Positions 53,640 through 62,626 of a DNA stretch of 64,000 nt are shown in pieces. The notes under the pieces were generated by a model. That model did no database searches, had not been told where the DNA came from, and was given only the letters and a program-made list of their open reading frames with translations. Source of the stretch: Candidatus Thalassarchaeaceae archaeon. Its GTDB lineage: Archaea; Thermoplasmatota; Poseidoniia; Poseidoniales; Thalassarchaeaceae. A program made the translations under genes and the position numbers. Each line of letters opens with the position of its first letter. The first letter of the stretch is position 1. The stretch covers positions 62,321 to 126,320 of the forward strand of contig JALRLV010000003.1 of NCBI GenBank assembly GCA_023268715.1. The letters are read 5' to 3'.

Positions 53640-56390
53640 GTGTCCGATACTCCACCACCACCTCCCGGAATGCCCCCTATACCTCCACCCCCCCCTCCTC
53701 CAGGCTTCAACCCGGATAACAAAGAGGTAGAAGTCGGTCTTGCAATAGAGGACACGCTAGAAGATGATACAAAGATGGAAAATATCTCCCAATCCATAGA
53801 TGAATTGGCTCCTTTAGATGATAGTGAATCACCTCCACCAATACCCGCAGTATTAGGCACGCCTCCGCCGCCTCCGCCCAACTTCGATACGCCCCCACCC
53901 CCTTCCGTTGGTTTCGATATCCCTCCTCCTCCTCCCCCCGGATTCCCAGCAATTGAAGTAGAGCATGAAGTAGATGGCGAAGAAGCATGGGATGTAGAGG
54001 AGCTCGACATTCAATCATTCGATGACACCCTAACTTCTCTAGAAGAAATGGAGGAAGAAGATTCTGATGATGAATCTCAGGATGTTTCCGACTTAAGTAC
54101 CGAAGATTGGAACAATGCTCTTGATAGAGCATTTGCAGATGAAGACGAATCTAATCCGGAATCTGAGGATTTAGATGAACCTCAAATAGCCCTATCTAGT
54201 AATCTCCGACCAGCTGGGGAAGTTGATTCAATTCCTGGCGACAAATTGTATGTTACTCTAAAGGAGAAGGAAGAATCGGTACTCAATCCAGATGGTACAG
54301 TTAGACAACAATCCATCGATGGCGAACTTATTCTAAGAAATTCTAGTCGAAAGGACCGCGCTTGGGACATTGAAGTCTTGCTGCAAAATACTGCCTCTAC
54401 AGATATAGGAGGCGGCGCAATCACAGTACGTGAATTAGATGCGACACAAACCACCACCCTTCCATATACAGCATCAGGCCCTAGAATGATGGTTCTTAGG
54501 GAGCATATTGACACTGAACCAGAGCGCCCTCAGGAATCGAGTCTATCGATGGTTTATTCCGAACATGCACAAGAGGTGCTTATACGACTTAGTGTTGAAA
54601 ATATAGCACCGGTTAGTTTGACCGATGTCATAGTTAGAAGAGCACTCCCTGATAATTTTGAATTATCAGATGGCCCTGAATATGACATAAAGGACAATGA
54701 ATTGATTTGGCGGATTGGCAGACTCCCAGTTGGCGATAGCGCATCCTTAGAAATTGTTCCAAGAGTCACTACTAGGACGATTCAACGCTTCGCAACTGGC
54801 ACAGTTAGTGCTGCATATTCTTGTGAAGCAACTGTCTCAAGGGCGCAATTTGATTCGGTTAATTCTAGAGCCCGTCAATTTGGCTATGTTTCACCTAAGG
54901 AAGATGACAGACCAGATGTATTCCACTGCAAGTTAGTTGTAGAAAATCGGTCTTCTTTCGTTGTCAGCCTTTCTGGTGCAACTGTTTGGCTAGCGGGTCG
55001 TAGTGATCCATTCTTAGAAATGGAAGATATTCGAGAGGAGATACCCCCGGAAGGGCTTTGGGACTCGATAGAAAAGAGAATAGAAGCAATAGATAAGCCC
55101 AATTTTACACATGAAATTACCTATTCGATATTACCAAGGGCCAATGTCGAATCCACTGGAATTTTAGAATTAAAAGAAAGGAGCTTCAAGGTCTTAGATG
55201 CTGAGGTCAACAAACAGTACAGTATTTCCCGAATACGCTCCTATGTCGCATCGGACTTAGATTGTATAACGGTAATAGAAAACACCGGGTCTGCACCAAT
55301 TAACGTGATGCGATTACTCGATGATATTCCGGGTATTTTCCAAGCACCTGCTACTAATCAAATACGAATTGAAATGGAAGGCTCAGATCTTAACGAAAAT
55401 CAATACAGAATAGAGGTGGTCGATGGCACCCAGTTAGAGGAACAATTGGTGTCTCCAGATTCACAAGGCCACGCCCTAAGAATCACAGTAGGAACATCAG
55501 CGCCTCTCGGTTTGCAACCTGGTAAATCACTGACCATCACTTATCCATTGCATGCCAATGACCCATCTCCTCAAAATAAAAAACTAGCAGCCCCTATTCG
55601 TGCAGATTTTAGTATGGAAAGATTCGGACCAGTCGCCACCCGTCATTGTAACCGAACTCCATTAATTCGTGTAGTCCATCGCCGCAGAAGGTTCTCTACC
55701 GGAAAAGAAGTCTTTCCAGCAGCGGGTCCAGGCAGATATGAAATCCTCTTAATGTTCCAAAACGACTCAGATAGTGCCCTAGAAGATTTATCTCTTCACG
55801 ATGTGGTCCCCGGTACTTTCAATATCGAAAAATCTACTGTTCGCTCAAATCAATCCGGGGAGAGAGTTGTAGACTTTAGTAAGGAGTCTGCCAGAGAAGG
55901 CACGCATGTGACCTGGCCTATTGGTAGAATCGAAAAGGATGAGCGAATAGAGGTAGTTTTTGAAATTCAAGGAGACTCCGAAAGCGAATACAAAGTAGCA
56001 GATGCTCAAGACTACCATGGAGCAACTTTCGGGGAGGAAGTGGATGAGGAACCGAACCTACCAGACTGGGTTGATGAGTCTACTAGAATCAATCTACAAA
56101 TCCCTAATGTTGATCCTCAATCCGAGCTAGACTCAGATCCTCAACCTGAGGAAAATGGAGAAGAAGATGTTGACTCAAATTCAAATGTTGATGTTGACTT
56201 GTCCATACCGCAGGTCCAGAATGTAGAGCCGATGTCCGATGAAAGTGAAGAGGCCATAGAAGATTCAGATGACTATGAGGACAATTCGCCCCAAGTAACA
56301 ATAGATGCTAATGATGTTTGTCCTGTTTGTGGAACAGAGGCTTCAGTAGGTGCATCATCTTGCGAAACTTGTAGCTTTCAATTTAGTTAA
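53640..56390 (+). CDS. Cytosolic polyproline/beta-domain protein with C-terminal zinc ribbon, 916 residues
   Basis: The GTG start at 53640 follows GAGGGTGA by seven bases. There is no signal peptide or membrane helix. Residues 5-110 contain five or more runs of 4-7 prolines separated by F/N, with acidic spacers (E-V-E-V-G-L). A highly acidic stretch of about 100 residues follows. Four to five beta-sandwich units with V-E-N-R-S/T-G-S motifs resemble DUF11-like conserved-repeat domains. The C terminus has C-P-V-C and C-E-T-C, a zinc ribbon, after another acidic stretch. I cannot assign a function. Polyproline tracts suggest SH3-, EVH1- or profilin-like partners (inference). It is divergent from the GPN gene. 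Confidence 0.8.
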   Translation: MSDTPPPPPGMPPIPPPPPPPGFNPDNKEVEVGLAIEDTLEDDTKMENISQSIDELAPLDDSESPPPIPAVLGTPPPPPPNFDTPPPPSVGFDIPPPPPPGFPAIEVEHEVDGEEAWDVEELDIQSFDDTLTSLEEMEEEDSDDESQDVSDLSTEDWNNALDRAFADEDESNPESEDLDEPQIALSSNLRPAGEVDSIPGDKLYVTLKEKEESVLNPDGTVRQQSIDGELILRNSSRKDRAWDIEVLLQNTASTDIGGGAITVRELDATQTTTLPYTASGPRMMVLREHIDTEPERPQESSLSMVYSEHAQEVLIRLSVENIAPVSLTDVIVRRALPDNFELSDGPEYDIKDNELIWRIGRLPVGDSASLEIVPRVTTRTIQRFATGTVSAAYSCEATVSRAQFDSVNSRARQFGYVSPKEDDRPDVFHCKLVVENRSSFVVSLSGATVWLAGRSDPFLEMEDIREEIPPEGLWDSIEKRIEAIDKPNFTHEITYSILPRANVESTGILELKERSFKVLDAEVNKQYSISRIRSYVASDLDCITVIENTGSAPINVMRLLDDIPGIFQAPATNQIRIEMEGSDLNENQYRIEVVDGTQLEEQLVSPDSQGHALRITVGTSAPLGLQPGKSLTITYPLHANDPSPQNKKLAAPIRADFSMERFGPVATRHCNRTPLIRVVHRRRRFSTGKEVFPAAGPGRYEILLMFQNDSDSALEDLSLHDVVPGTFNIEKSTVRSNQSGERVVDFSKESAREGTHVTWPIGRIEKDERIEVVFEIQGDSESEYKVADAQDYHGATFGEEVDEEPNLPDWVDESTRINLQIPNVDPQSELDSDPQPEENGEEDVDSNSNVDVDLSIPQVQNVEPMSDESEEAIEDSDDYEDNSPQVTIDANDVCPVCGTEASVGASSCETCSFQFS

Positions 56391-56456
56391 TTTCGGCTCA
56401 CATTATATGTGAGCCGCGCCGAATCCTTCAATTGAGAGTCTCAGAGAGGGAGACAC

Positions 56457-57371
56457 ATGACGGCACCTGCTGGACAAGGTGATGCACAGAGCCAAGCAGC
56501 TTTGGGCATGATGGGTCCTATGTTCGTTTTACTCGCTGTCATGCTACTGCTAACCTTTAATCCAGGACTTCGATTATTGATGGCAGATTCCGCAGCAAGT
56601 GTGATTGAACCTACTATCCCATTTCACTCAGATTATTTCGTGCCCACCGTATTCCTCATCGGCTCATCAATAATGATAGTCAACACAGTAATTCGTGGTT
56701 TTTTCATGGATCCGATTACCCAAGTTCATATTGGACATAGAAATAAACAGATTTCTAAACAACTGAGAGAAGCTCAAGCCGAAAGAGATACTGCGAGAGC
56801 AGACAAGATGCGTCGTCTTCAAATGGAGTTGATGCCAGACCAGATGGCTATGCAATCTTCAATGATGAAACCGATGATGTTTACAATCATCTTCATTATC
56901 GGTATTTTCAGTTGGATGGCTGAATCTGCAGCAGGATTCCGAGTTGGCTACGTAAGCCTTCCTTGGCAACCGATGTGGGGTATGATGGACACAATCTGCT
57001 GGATTTTCCCTGCTTGGGTCATTACCTATATTGCAATGAGTGCTCCACTTGGAAGGATAATCGACCGTCATATCAAAATCATTCGATTCGGGAGACATCC
57101 ATTAGTTTTGGAAGGTACTCCAATCCCCGAACCCCTGTTACATTTGTTAAAGGATGAAGAAAAGAAATCCTCGGCTACTACTCGCCGTAGTCAACGGCGT
57201 TCACGGGATGGCCCTAGGAAGAAAGGCAATACAGAATCTCGGCGTGGAGGTAACCTTCATTCCGCTCCTCCGCAAATTGGAACCACCTGTCCGGATTGTT
57301 CCTCGACGATGGTAAATCGTACTAGTTCAGGCCGATTACGTTGCAACGTCTGCCGTAACGAATGGAGGTGA
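56457..57371 (+). CDS. DUF106 (EMC3/YidC-superfamily) membrane insertase-like protein with C-terminal zinc ribbon
   Basis: The protein has 304 residues. Membrane helices lie near residues 20-40, 60-80, 140-160 and 170-190, with a cytosolic helical hairpin (Q-I-S-K-Q-L-R-E-A-Q-A-E-R) between helices 2 and 3. This is the DUF106/EMC3/TMCO1 pattern. After a basic linker a zinc ribbon (C-P-D-C, C-N-V-C) ends the protein, an addition to the usual length. GAGGGAG sits before the ATG. It opens the conserved archaeal cluster with cmk and cbf5. Confidence 0.85.
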   Translation: MTAPAGQGDAQSQAALGMMGPMFVLLAVMLLLTFNPGLRLLMADSAASVIEPTIPFHSDYFVPTVFLIGSSIMIVNTVIRGFFMDPITQVHIGHRNKQISKQLREAQAERDTARADKMRRLQMELMPDQMAMQSSMMKPMMFTIIFIIGIFSWMAESAAGFRVGYVSLPWQPMWGMMDTICWIFPAWVITYIAMSAPLGRIIDRHIKIIRFGRHPLVLEGTPIPEPLLHLLKDEEKKSSATTRRSQRRSRDGPRKKGNTESRRGGNLHSAPPQIGTTCPDCSSTMVNRTSSGRLRCNVCRNEWR

Positions 57372-57376
57372 GGTAA

Positions 57377-57913
57377 TTGCTCAGAGTTACTATTAGTGGG
57401 GCACCAGGAAGTGGGACTTCGACATTGGTAGGGAAGATTAAGGCGTCCACTGGATGGAATTCCCTAAACGGAGGCGAGGTCTTTCGCACGGAAGCCAACC
57501 GTCGTAATCTCTCTGTTGTTGAATTTAGTGAATTATGCAAGCAAGATTTGGATGTAGATCGCTCACTAGACAAACTCCTGAAAGATGCGATGACCCAATC
57601 AGGGGGTCCTGAAATCATTGAAAGTAGATTGGCAGGTTGGTGGGCCCATGAACTTGCAATAAATTGCCTAAGGGTTTGGATCAACACATCTGATGAAGAG
57701 AGGGCTCGTCGAGTTCAGACTCGCGAAGGTGGTAGTTTTGAACAAAGACTAAACGAATCGACGGCTAGACAAAGTGCAGACAAGGAAAGATACCGAGTCC
57801 TATACGATATCGATCTTGATGAAATGACTCCATACAATTTAGTTGTAAACGCTGACAATCTTACTGCTGATGAGGTATTTTCCATAGTAAACTCAGCAAT
57901 CAATGGAGGCTGA
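57377..57913 (+). CDS. cmk: Cytidylate kinase (archaeal type)
   Basis: It phosphorylates CMP and dCMP. The 178-residue protein has P-loop S-G-A-P-G-S-G-T-S-T-L at residues 7-17, E-S-R-L-A-G in the middle and R-A-R-R-V-Q-T-R-E-G lid residues. The start is TTG with GGTGAGGT upstream. It lies 5 bp after DUF106. Confidence 0.92.
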   Translation: MLRVTISGAPGSGTSTLVGKIKASTGWNSLNGGEVFRTEANRRNLSVVEFSELCKQDLDVDRSLDKLLKDAMTQSGGPEIIESRLAGWWAHELAINCLRVWINTSDEERARRVQTREGGSFEQRLNESTARQSADKERYRVLYDIDLDEMTPYNLVVNADNLTADEVFSIVNSAINGG

Positions 57914-57917
57914 TTAA

Positions 57918-58883
57918 TTGCTTGTTTTAGATAATTCAGCCAAGACTGATCCAAAATTTGGATGTAATCCAAAAGACAGGACTCTTGAATCACTATTGGA
58001 TGCTGGCGTAATCTTAGTTGACAAACCCAGAGGTCCCTCGAGTCACCAATTAACCGCATGGGCTAGGGAAATGTTGGGGATACAAAGATTGGGCCATGGG
58101 GGTACTTTGGATCCTTTTGCTACAGGCCTGCTTACCATGCTTTGCGGGAAAGCTACAAGGTTAACTGAAATGGTCCTTACTGGGGATAAGAAATATATCG
58201 CTGTACTCAGATTAGGTAGAGAAGTTCCTTTACCTGAGTTAGAGGATTTACTTAATTCATTAAATGGCGAAATCTACAACGTGCCTCCACTAGAGTCGGC
58301 AGTCAAAGTACGCGTAAGAACTAGGATAATCCATGAAATGAAGGTCATTGAAGATGATTCAGAGGCTAATTTAGTGGCTTTGACAATTACCTGTAACGCA
58401 GGAACTTACATCAGGACTTTAGCCCGAGATATCGGACTTCTTTTGGATACAAACTGTGAACTTATTGAATTACATAGAGACAGAACAGGTTCGTTCAATC
58501 AATCGAATGCCTGTACTATGCAACAGTTAACCGATGCGGTATTTCTTTGGAAAGAACATGAAGATGATACAGCTCTGCGTAGACTCATCGCGCCAGTGGA
58601 ATCGATTCTCGGGCATTTCCCTCGAATCATAGTGAAGGATGGAGCTGCCGCTGCAATTGCACATGGCGCTGCTCTAGCAAGACCAGGGGTGGTAAGCATC
58701 GATGAAGGAATAGAAAGAGGCGAATTAGTAGTTATTGAGACACTTAAGGGGGAGGCGGTGGCGATTGCAGAGACCAACTCAGGAGTCGCCAAAATTCAAT
58801 CAATGGAACACGGCGAAGTTGCTAGACCCAAGGTTGTTCTAATGCAGGCAGGAATTTATCCTCAAACATGGCAGAAGGGCTGA
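57918..58883 (+). CDS. cbf5: tRNA pseudouridine synthase Cbf5/TruB
   Basis: It modifies uridines in rRNA with H/ACA RNAs and tRNA U55. The 321-residue protein has D-K-P-R-G-P-S-S-H, catalytic-Asp motif H-G-G-T-L-D-P-F-A-T-G-L-L, and T-Y-I-R-T-L-A-R-D-I-G, then a PUA domain (H-G-A-A-L-A-R-P-G). GGAGG (57905-57909) precedes the TTG start. It lies 4 bp after cmk. Confidence 0.95.
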   Translation: MLVLDNSAKTDPKFGCNPKDRTLESLLDAGVILVDKPRGPSSHQLTAWAREMLGIQRLGHGGTLDPFATGLLTMLCGKATRLTEMVLTGDKKYIAVLRLGREVPLPELEDLLNSLNGEIYNVPPLESAVKVRVRTRIIHEMKVIEDDSEANLVALTITCNAGTYIRTLARDIGLLLDTNCELIELHRDRTGSFNQSNACTMQQLTDAVFLWKEHEDDTALRRLIAPVESILGHFPRIIVKDGAAAAIAHGAALARPGVVSIDEGIERGELVVIETLKGEAVAIAETNSGVAKIQSMEHGEVARPKVVLMQAGIYPQTWQKG

Positions 58884-58966
58884 GATTAGTGCATCTCATG
58901 CTCTTCGTAAATCCACTCTTCAGTCTCTATTCTGACCTTTAGTTTCATCATTGCAAACACACACCA

Positions 58967-58988
58967 CCGGCTCGCTAGACGAGCGCGG
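58967..58988. terminator. GC hairpin after cbf5 (convergent intergenic region)
   Basis: CCGGCTCG, a CTAGA loop and CGAGC-G-CGG form a stem with one bulge. It is the first of three hairpins in the 220-bp gap to the convergent gene. The others are 59027-59047 (5-bp stem) and 59048-59071 (6-bp stem). Confidence 0.45.
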
Positions 58989-59103
58989 TAGGCTTAATTG
59001 GCCGTCGATTATGGTATAACTATTCCCTGATTTACAACGATTATCAGCCGTACGGAGGCCTTCAGGTACGGGTTTCCGAGTGTTGGGGTGTTGTTTGGAT
59101 ACC

Positions 59104-61476
59104 CTATCGCTTCCGATATGGCTTTCTAATCCGCCCAGGTCCAAATTGTAATGCAGCTATTGAAATCGCAATTAATCCAATTGATAAGATAATAATTGCA
59201 GGGCCTCTATCTGCGGAATCTTTACCAGTTCCTGAATCTCGACCTTGCGAATTTACTGATATCTGGTACTCATTGTTGATTTCATTCGATTCTTCAATTG
59301 AGGCGGTGCCGTCTACTAATCCCATAATTACAATGTCTCCAGAAGTAATTATCTGTGTGTCACATGTAGCAATAGACAAGCCTCCTGGCGCGACACTATC
59401 GAGAATAGTTGAGCCTACTAACATTCCATCAACCCAACATCGCACTTCGACTGTATTGGCAACACCTCTGCCTTCGTTTCGAACGTATATCTTGAGTTGA
59501 ACTACATCGCCTTCTTCAACAGAGTCAACAATAACGTTTCCTTTCCAAATTTCCAAATTCTCTATCGTTAAATCCGGCTGAGCCGTGACTATCACTTCCA
59601 AATCTTGTACTTCGGAGTATGTGCCATCACTAACTGTGATTTCGACAATGTGGGTTCCCGGCTCAACAGGTGTCAAAATCAAATCTCCAAAGGAATCTAC
59701 ATTAGCCCAAGATCTTGATGTGGAAATTGATAATTCAGAAGAGTCGGGATCGTTGATTTCAATATCAATTACTTTACTATCTCCAAGGTTGATGTAGGTC
59801 AATACGGGCAATCCTGAAATTGTGGGTGCGTCTTCAACCGCAAGGACATTTACGCTAAATCTTCCATCCCACATATTCCCTGAATCGTCTATGACTTCTA
59901 CATTTATCCACGCTTCTCCATTGGCATTAGTCAGAGGCTGGATTCTAATGTCTCCAGATGATGCAGACACGGCAAGGAGCTCAGTATTATCTGTCCATGC
60001 ATTAACTTCTAGATCTTGCCAATCTGTTAGGTCGTCTTCACACCTACTTGCCATTGCAATGAGTATACCCCCTTCATCTTCAATCAATTCTTGGTGAGAC
60101 GGGGCGGAGCATACTACATCTCGGTCCCATTTTAAATTGTAGCCACCTTGTATAGAGATAGATTCAATGTGTACAACTGTTGTTTCTGCTACTCCGTTCG
60201 AAGACCACTGAAATCTTGAAGCCACACCGAATTCCAATTCATTTGTCCCTATGGGTAAGGCATAACCAATTGGGACTTCAAATGAAAATACGCCCGCCTC
60301 AATTGGCACTTCTTGGAGAAGTTGATTTCCAATTGCAAATCTAATATTGCTATATTCTTGAACTAAGCCTTGAGTTGAACCGGCTATTGAACCAACGACC
60401 ACTAGTTTTGGGTCATTAACATCTATCCTAGCCGAACTTACGCAACCGTCAAAAATTGTTATTCGGACTGAATTTGTATCGTCTCGATATTGTAGTAAAT
60501 CTCCATTTGAATAGGTTTCATAATCTTCCATAGGTGAGGGACCTTGAGAAATTGCTTCTATTGTATAATTTCCTTCACCAAAGACATGAATTCTTCCTAA
60601 TTCTTGGTCATAGGGAACTTCAACGTCGAAACTCCAGATACCTTCAACACCTTCTTCAGGAGTTAAGCCACAAGATTCAGTTAGCAATCCTGAAATTTCT
60701 CCATCATAAGGCCCAAAGTCGAGTACTGGCATACTAAGACCTGCAATTTCGTGAATTGCTTTAGCAGTCTCAAATGAGTACCATGGTTGGTGATATTTTA
60801 CTCGAATTCCAACTGCATCTACTCTAATTTCTGAATCATCCGGGGCGCCGTCAGAGACATAGTCCACAGTTACATACGCATCTTCCAAATCACCCCAATT
60901 CCATTCTTGTAAATCGTCAATATTTTCCACCAATGGAGTTGTCATCCGATTAACCGGTCCAAACGTTCTTGCAATAGTTTTGACTAATTTCTCCGGGCCA
61001 TTTGCCTCTATTGTTATACGAATTTCATCTGAGGGTAATGAATCTGGAATTGATATGTGCATGACCAATGAAACATTTGCTAACACCTGACTTTCTAAAC
61101 CAGGGAAAGAAAACCCTGACAAGGTAATATCAGGGCCAGTAGACCATGTATAGGAACCATCGGGATTTCCTAGTGAAAAGTTGGATTCAGTGGGGCTGAA
61201 TGAGGCCCAAGAGGTATGAGTTTGGAAATTATCTGGACGGTTGTGTGTGAATGACAACTCTCCATCAGCAATCATCCCCACAGTGTGGTCGGCTGGTTGT
61301 TCTGAAAAGGCGGCTTTGGTCGAAATAGTCCAATCACTAGCATCATCAAAAGATCCTGCTTCTAGTAGCTCTATTCTATTTGATTCGATGACCGTATCTC
61401 CTGTGGTTAAAGGGGATAGAATTGCAATTATCGCTAGGGCTGTCAAACCAAAGCTTAGACCCTCGCAACGACTCAT
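59104..61476 (-). CDS. Secreted surface protein with Ig/CARDB-like domains and C-terminal anchor, about 790 residues
   Basis: The ATG at 61476 gives a signal peptide (L-T-A-L-A-I-I-A-I-L-S-P-L). The outer region is beta-rich, ending in a cadherin/Ig-like module (P-T-I-S-G-L-P...V-S-D-G-T-Y) and a CARDB-type domain (Y-V-R-N-E-G-R-G-V-A-N-T-V). A single membrane helix (I-I-L-S-I-G-L-I-A-I-S-I-A-A-L) and a basic end form the anchor. Its function is unknown; it is likely exposed on the surface like the other giants. Confidence 0.85.
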   Translation of the reverse strand: MSRCEGLSFGLTALAIIAILSPLTTGDTVIESNRIELLEAGSFDDASDWTISTKAAFSEQPADHTVGMIADGELSFTHNRPDNFQTHTSWASFSPTESNFSLGNPDGSYTWSTGPDITLSGFSFPGLESQVLANVSLVMHISIPDSLPSDEIRITIEANGPEKLVKTIARTFGPVNRMTTPLVENIDDLQEWNWGDLEDAYVTVDYVSDGAPDDSEIRVDAVGIRVKYHQPWYSFETAKAIHEIAGLSMPVLDFGPYDGEISGLLTESCGLTPEEGVEGIWSFDVEVPYDQELGRIHVFGEGNYTIEAISQGPSPMEDYETYSNGDLLQYRDDTNSVRITIFDGCVSSARIDVNDPKLVVVGSIAGSTQGLVQEYSNIRFAIGNQLLQEVPIEAGVFSFEVPIGYALPIGTNELEFGVASRFQWSSNGVAETTVVHIESISIQGGYNLKWDRDVVCSAPSHQELIEDEGGILIAMASRCEDDLTDWQDLEVNAWTDNTELLAVSASSGDIRIQPLTNANGEAWINVEVIDDSGNMWDGRFSVNVLAVEDAPTISGLPVLTYINLGDSKVIDIEINDPDSSELSISTSRSWANVDSFGDLILTPVEPGTHIVEITVSDGTYSEVQDLEVIVTAQPDLTIENLEIWKGNVIVDSVEEGDVVQLKIYVRNEGRGVANTVEVRCWVDGMLVGSTILDSVAPGGLSIATCDTQIITSGDIVIMGLVDGTASIEESNEINNEYQISVNSQGRDSGTGKDSADRGPAIIILSIGLIAISIAALQFGPGRIRKPYRKR

Positions 61477-61582
61477 CAATTAGCAACGGTAGAGAACTAC
61501 GCTTCAATCCGTTGGTCTCTAGAGTCTGGGCTACTTCACGCGGAACGCTTGAAATATGGTCTGTCTGTCGAACATCCACATA

Positions 61583-61654
61583 CGGCTGTGGTAGTGTAGC
61601 GGTTAGCACGGTGGGTTGTGGTCCCGCCGGCCCGGGTTCAAGTCCCGGCCACGG
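61583..61654 (+). tRNA. tRNA-His (anticodon GTG)
   Basis: The acceptor GCTGTGG pairs with CCACGGC, with one G-U pair. The anticodon stem GTGGG/CCCGC encloses TTGTGGT, with anticodon at 61616-61618. The discriminator is C as for His. G-1 is encoded at 61582, and CCA follows at 61655-61657. Confidence 0.95.
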
Positions 61655-61693
61655 CCCCATAAATCATAATATGAGCAGATTTTGAAATTTGCA

Positions 61694-62332
61694 TTAAGAC
61701 TCAAAATGGTCGTCCGAAATCGAATGCCCCATTCTTTTTACCTTCGTAGAAAGGTAATCTCGATTATCTTCGGTTACTCCTGCAATTAATGGCATTAGTT
61801 CGTGTACGTCTATATCGTGATTTTGTAATTGAATAGCTTTGTCAGGATTATTGGTTAGCAGACAGACTCTTTCTACTCCCACTGCAGCCAATATCTTTGC
61901 AGCAATCCGATAATCCCTAGCATCTGCAGGGTGGCCTAGAAGTAAATTGGCGTCTAATGTATCAGCACCCTTATCTTGTAAATTATAGGCCTGAATTTTG
62001 GCGTGCAGGCCAATACCCCTTCCTTCCTGTCTGAGGTATACCAAACACCCCCACCCAATTTCTTGTATACGTCTCAGAGCGGTGTCGAGTTGAGGGCCGC
62101 AGTCACAACGGAGACTTCCAAATGCATCACCGGTTAGGCACTCTGAGTGTACTCGCACAAGGACGGGATTTGGCCCCTGCATGTCTCCGAGTGTTAGGGC
62201 TACATGATCTAGTCCTGTAGTGTCCTCTTGAAATACCCTAATTCGAAAATCCCCGTGCTCGGTCGGCAACCTTGCATCGGCAGGCACGTCCTGCAATTCT
62301 GTGAGGTCCACAGTCCCATTGGGTGCCGTCAT
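61694..62332 (-). CDS. ribA: GTP cyclohydrolase II
   Basis: It opens GTP to start riboflavin synthesis. About 212 residues from the ATG at 62332 (GTG 62341 possible). The zinc cysteines lie in E-C-L-T-G-D-A-F-G-S-L-R-C-D-C-G, and the catalytic part is L-R-Q-E-G-R-G-I-G-L. There is no DHBP synthase fusion. Many archaea use ArfA instead, so the bacterial-type enzyme may be acquired. Confidence 0.93.
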   Translation of the reverse strand: MTAPNGTVDLTELQDVPADARLPTEHGDFRIRVFQEDTTGLDHVALTLGDMQGPNPVLVRVHSECLTGDAFGSLRCDCGPQLDTALRRIQEIGWGCLVYLRQEGRGIGLHAKIQAYNLQDKGADTLDANLLLGHPADARDYRIAAKILAAVGVERVCLLTNNPDKAIQLQNHDIDVHELMPLIAGVTEDNRDYLSTKVKRMGHSISDDHFES

Positions 62333-62380
62333 TGATTTCACGACCTATTCTACTCTCAAGAACCCATCCGATTGGAAAAT

Positions 62381-62617
62381 TCATTTCTTAATCAGAAATC
62401 TATATTCTCCTGATTCTTCTTTAATGCTCAGAAGTTGGACTCCAATCCTAACGCATAGCGCCGGCATATCTTGGAGAGTTTCGGGATCGTCAGCGTGTAC
62501 TTCGAGAAGTTCATCTTCTTGCATTTCATTGAGTGCCTTTCTTGTCTCGTGTACAGGTACTGGGCAAAAGAACCCCAATAAGTCAAGACGCCTATTTGGC
62601 GTCTCTGTTCGGTCCAT
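62381..62617 (-). CDS. TusA/SirA-family sulfur carrier protein
   Basis: The 78-residue protein has the C-P-V-P motif near residue 18, followed by H-E-T-R-K-A-L and A-D-D-P-E-T. Family members carry sulfur for tRNA thiolation or cofactor synthesis. The ATG is 9 bp downstream of the helicase stop codon, so they are likely co-transcribed. Confidence 0.85.
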   Translation of the reverse strand: MDRTETPNRRLDLLGFFCPVPVHETRKALNEMQEDELLEVHADDPETLQDMPALCVRIGVQLLSIKEESGEYRFLIKK

Positions 62618-62626
62618 TCCAAGACC

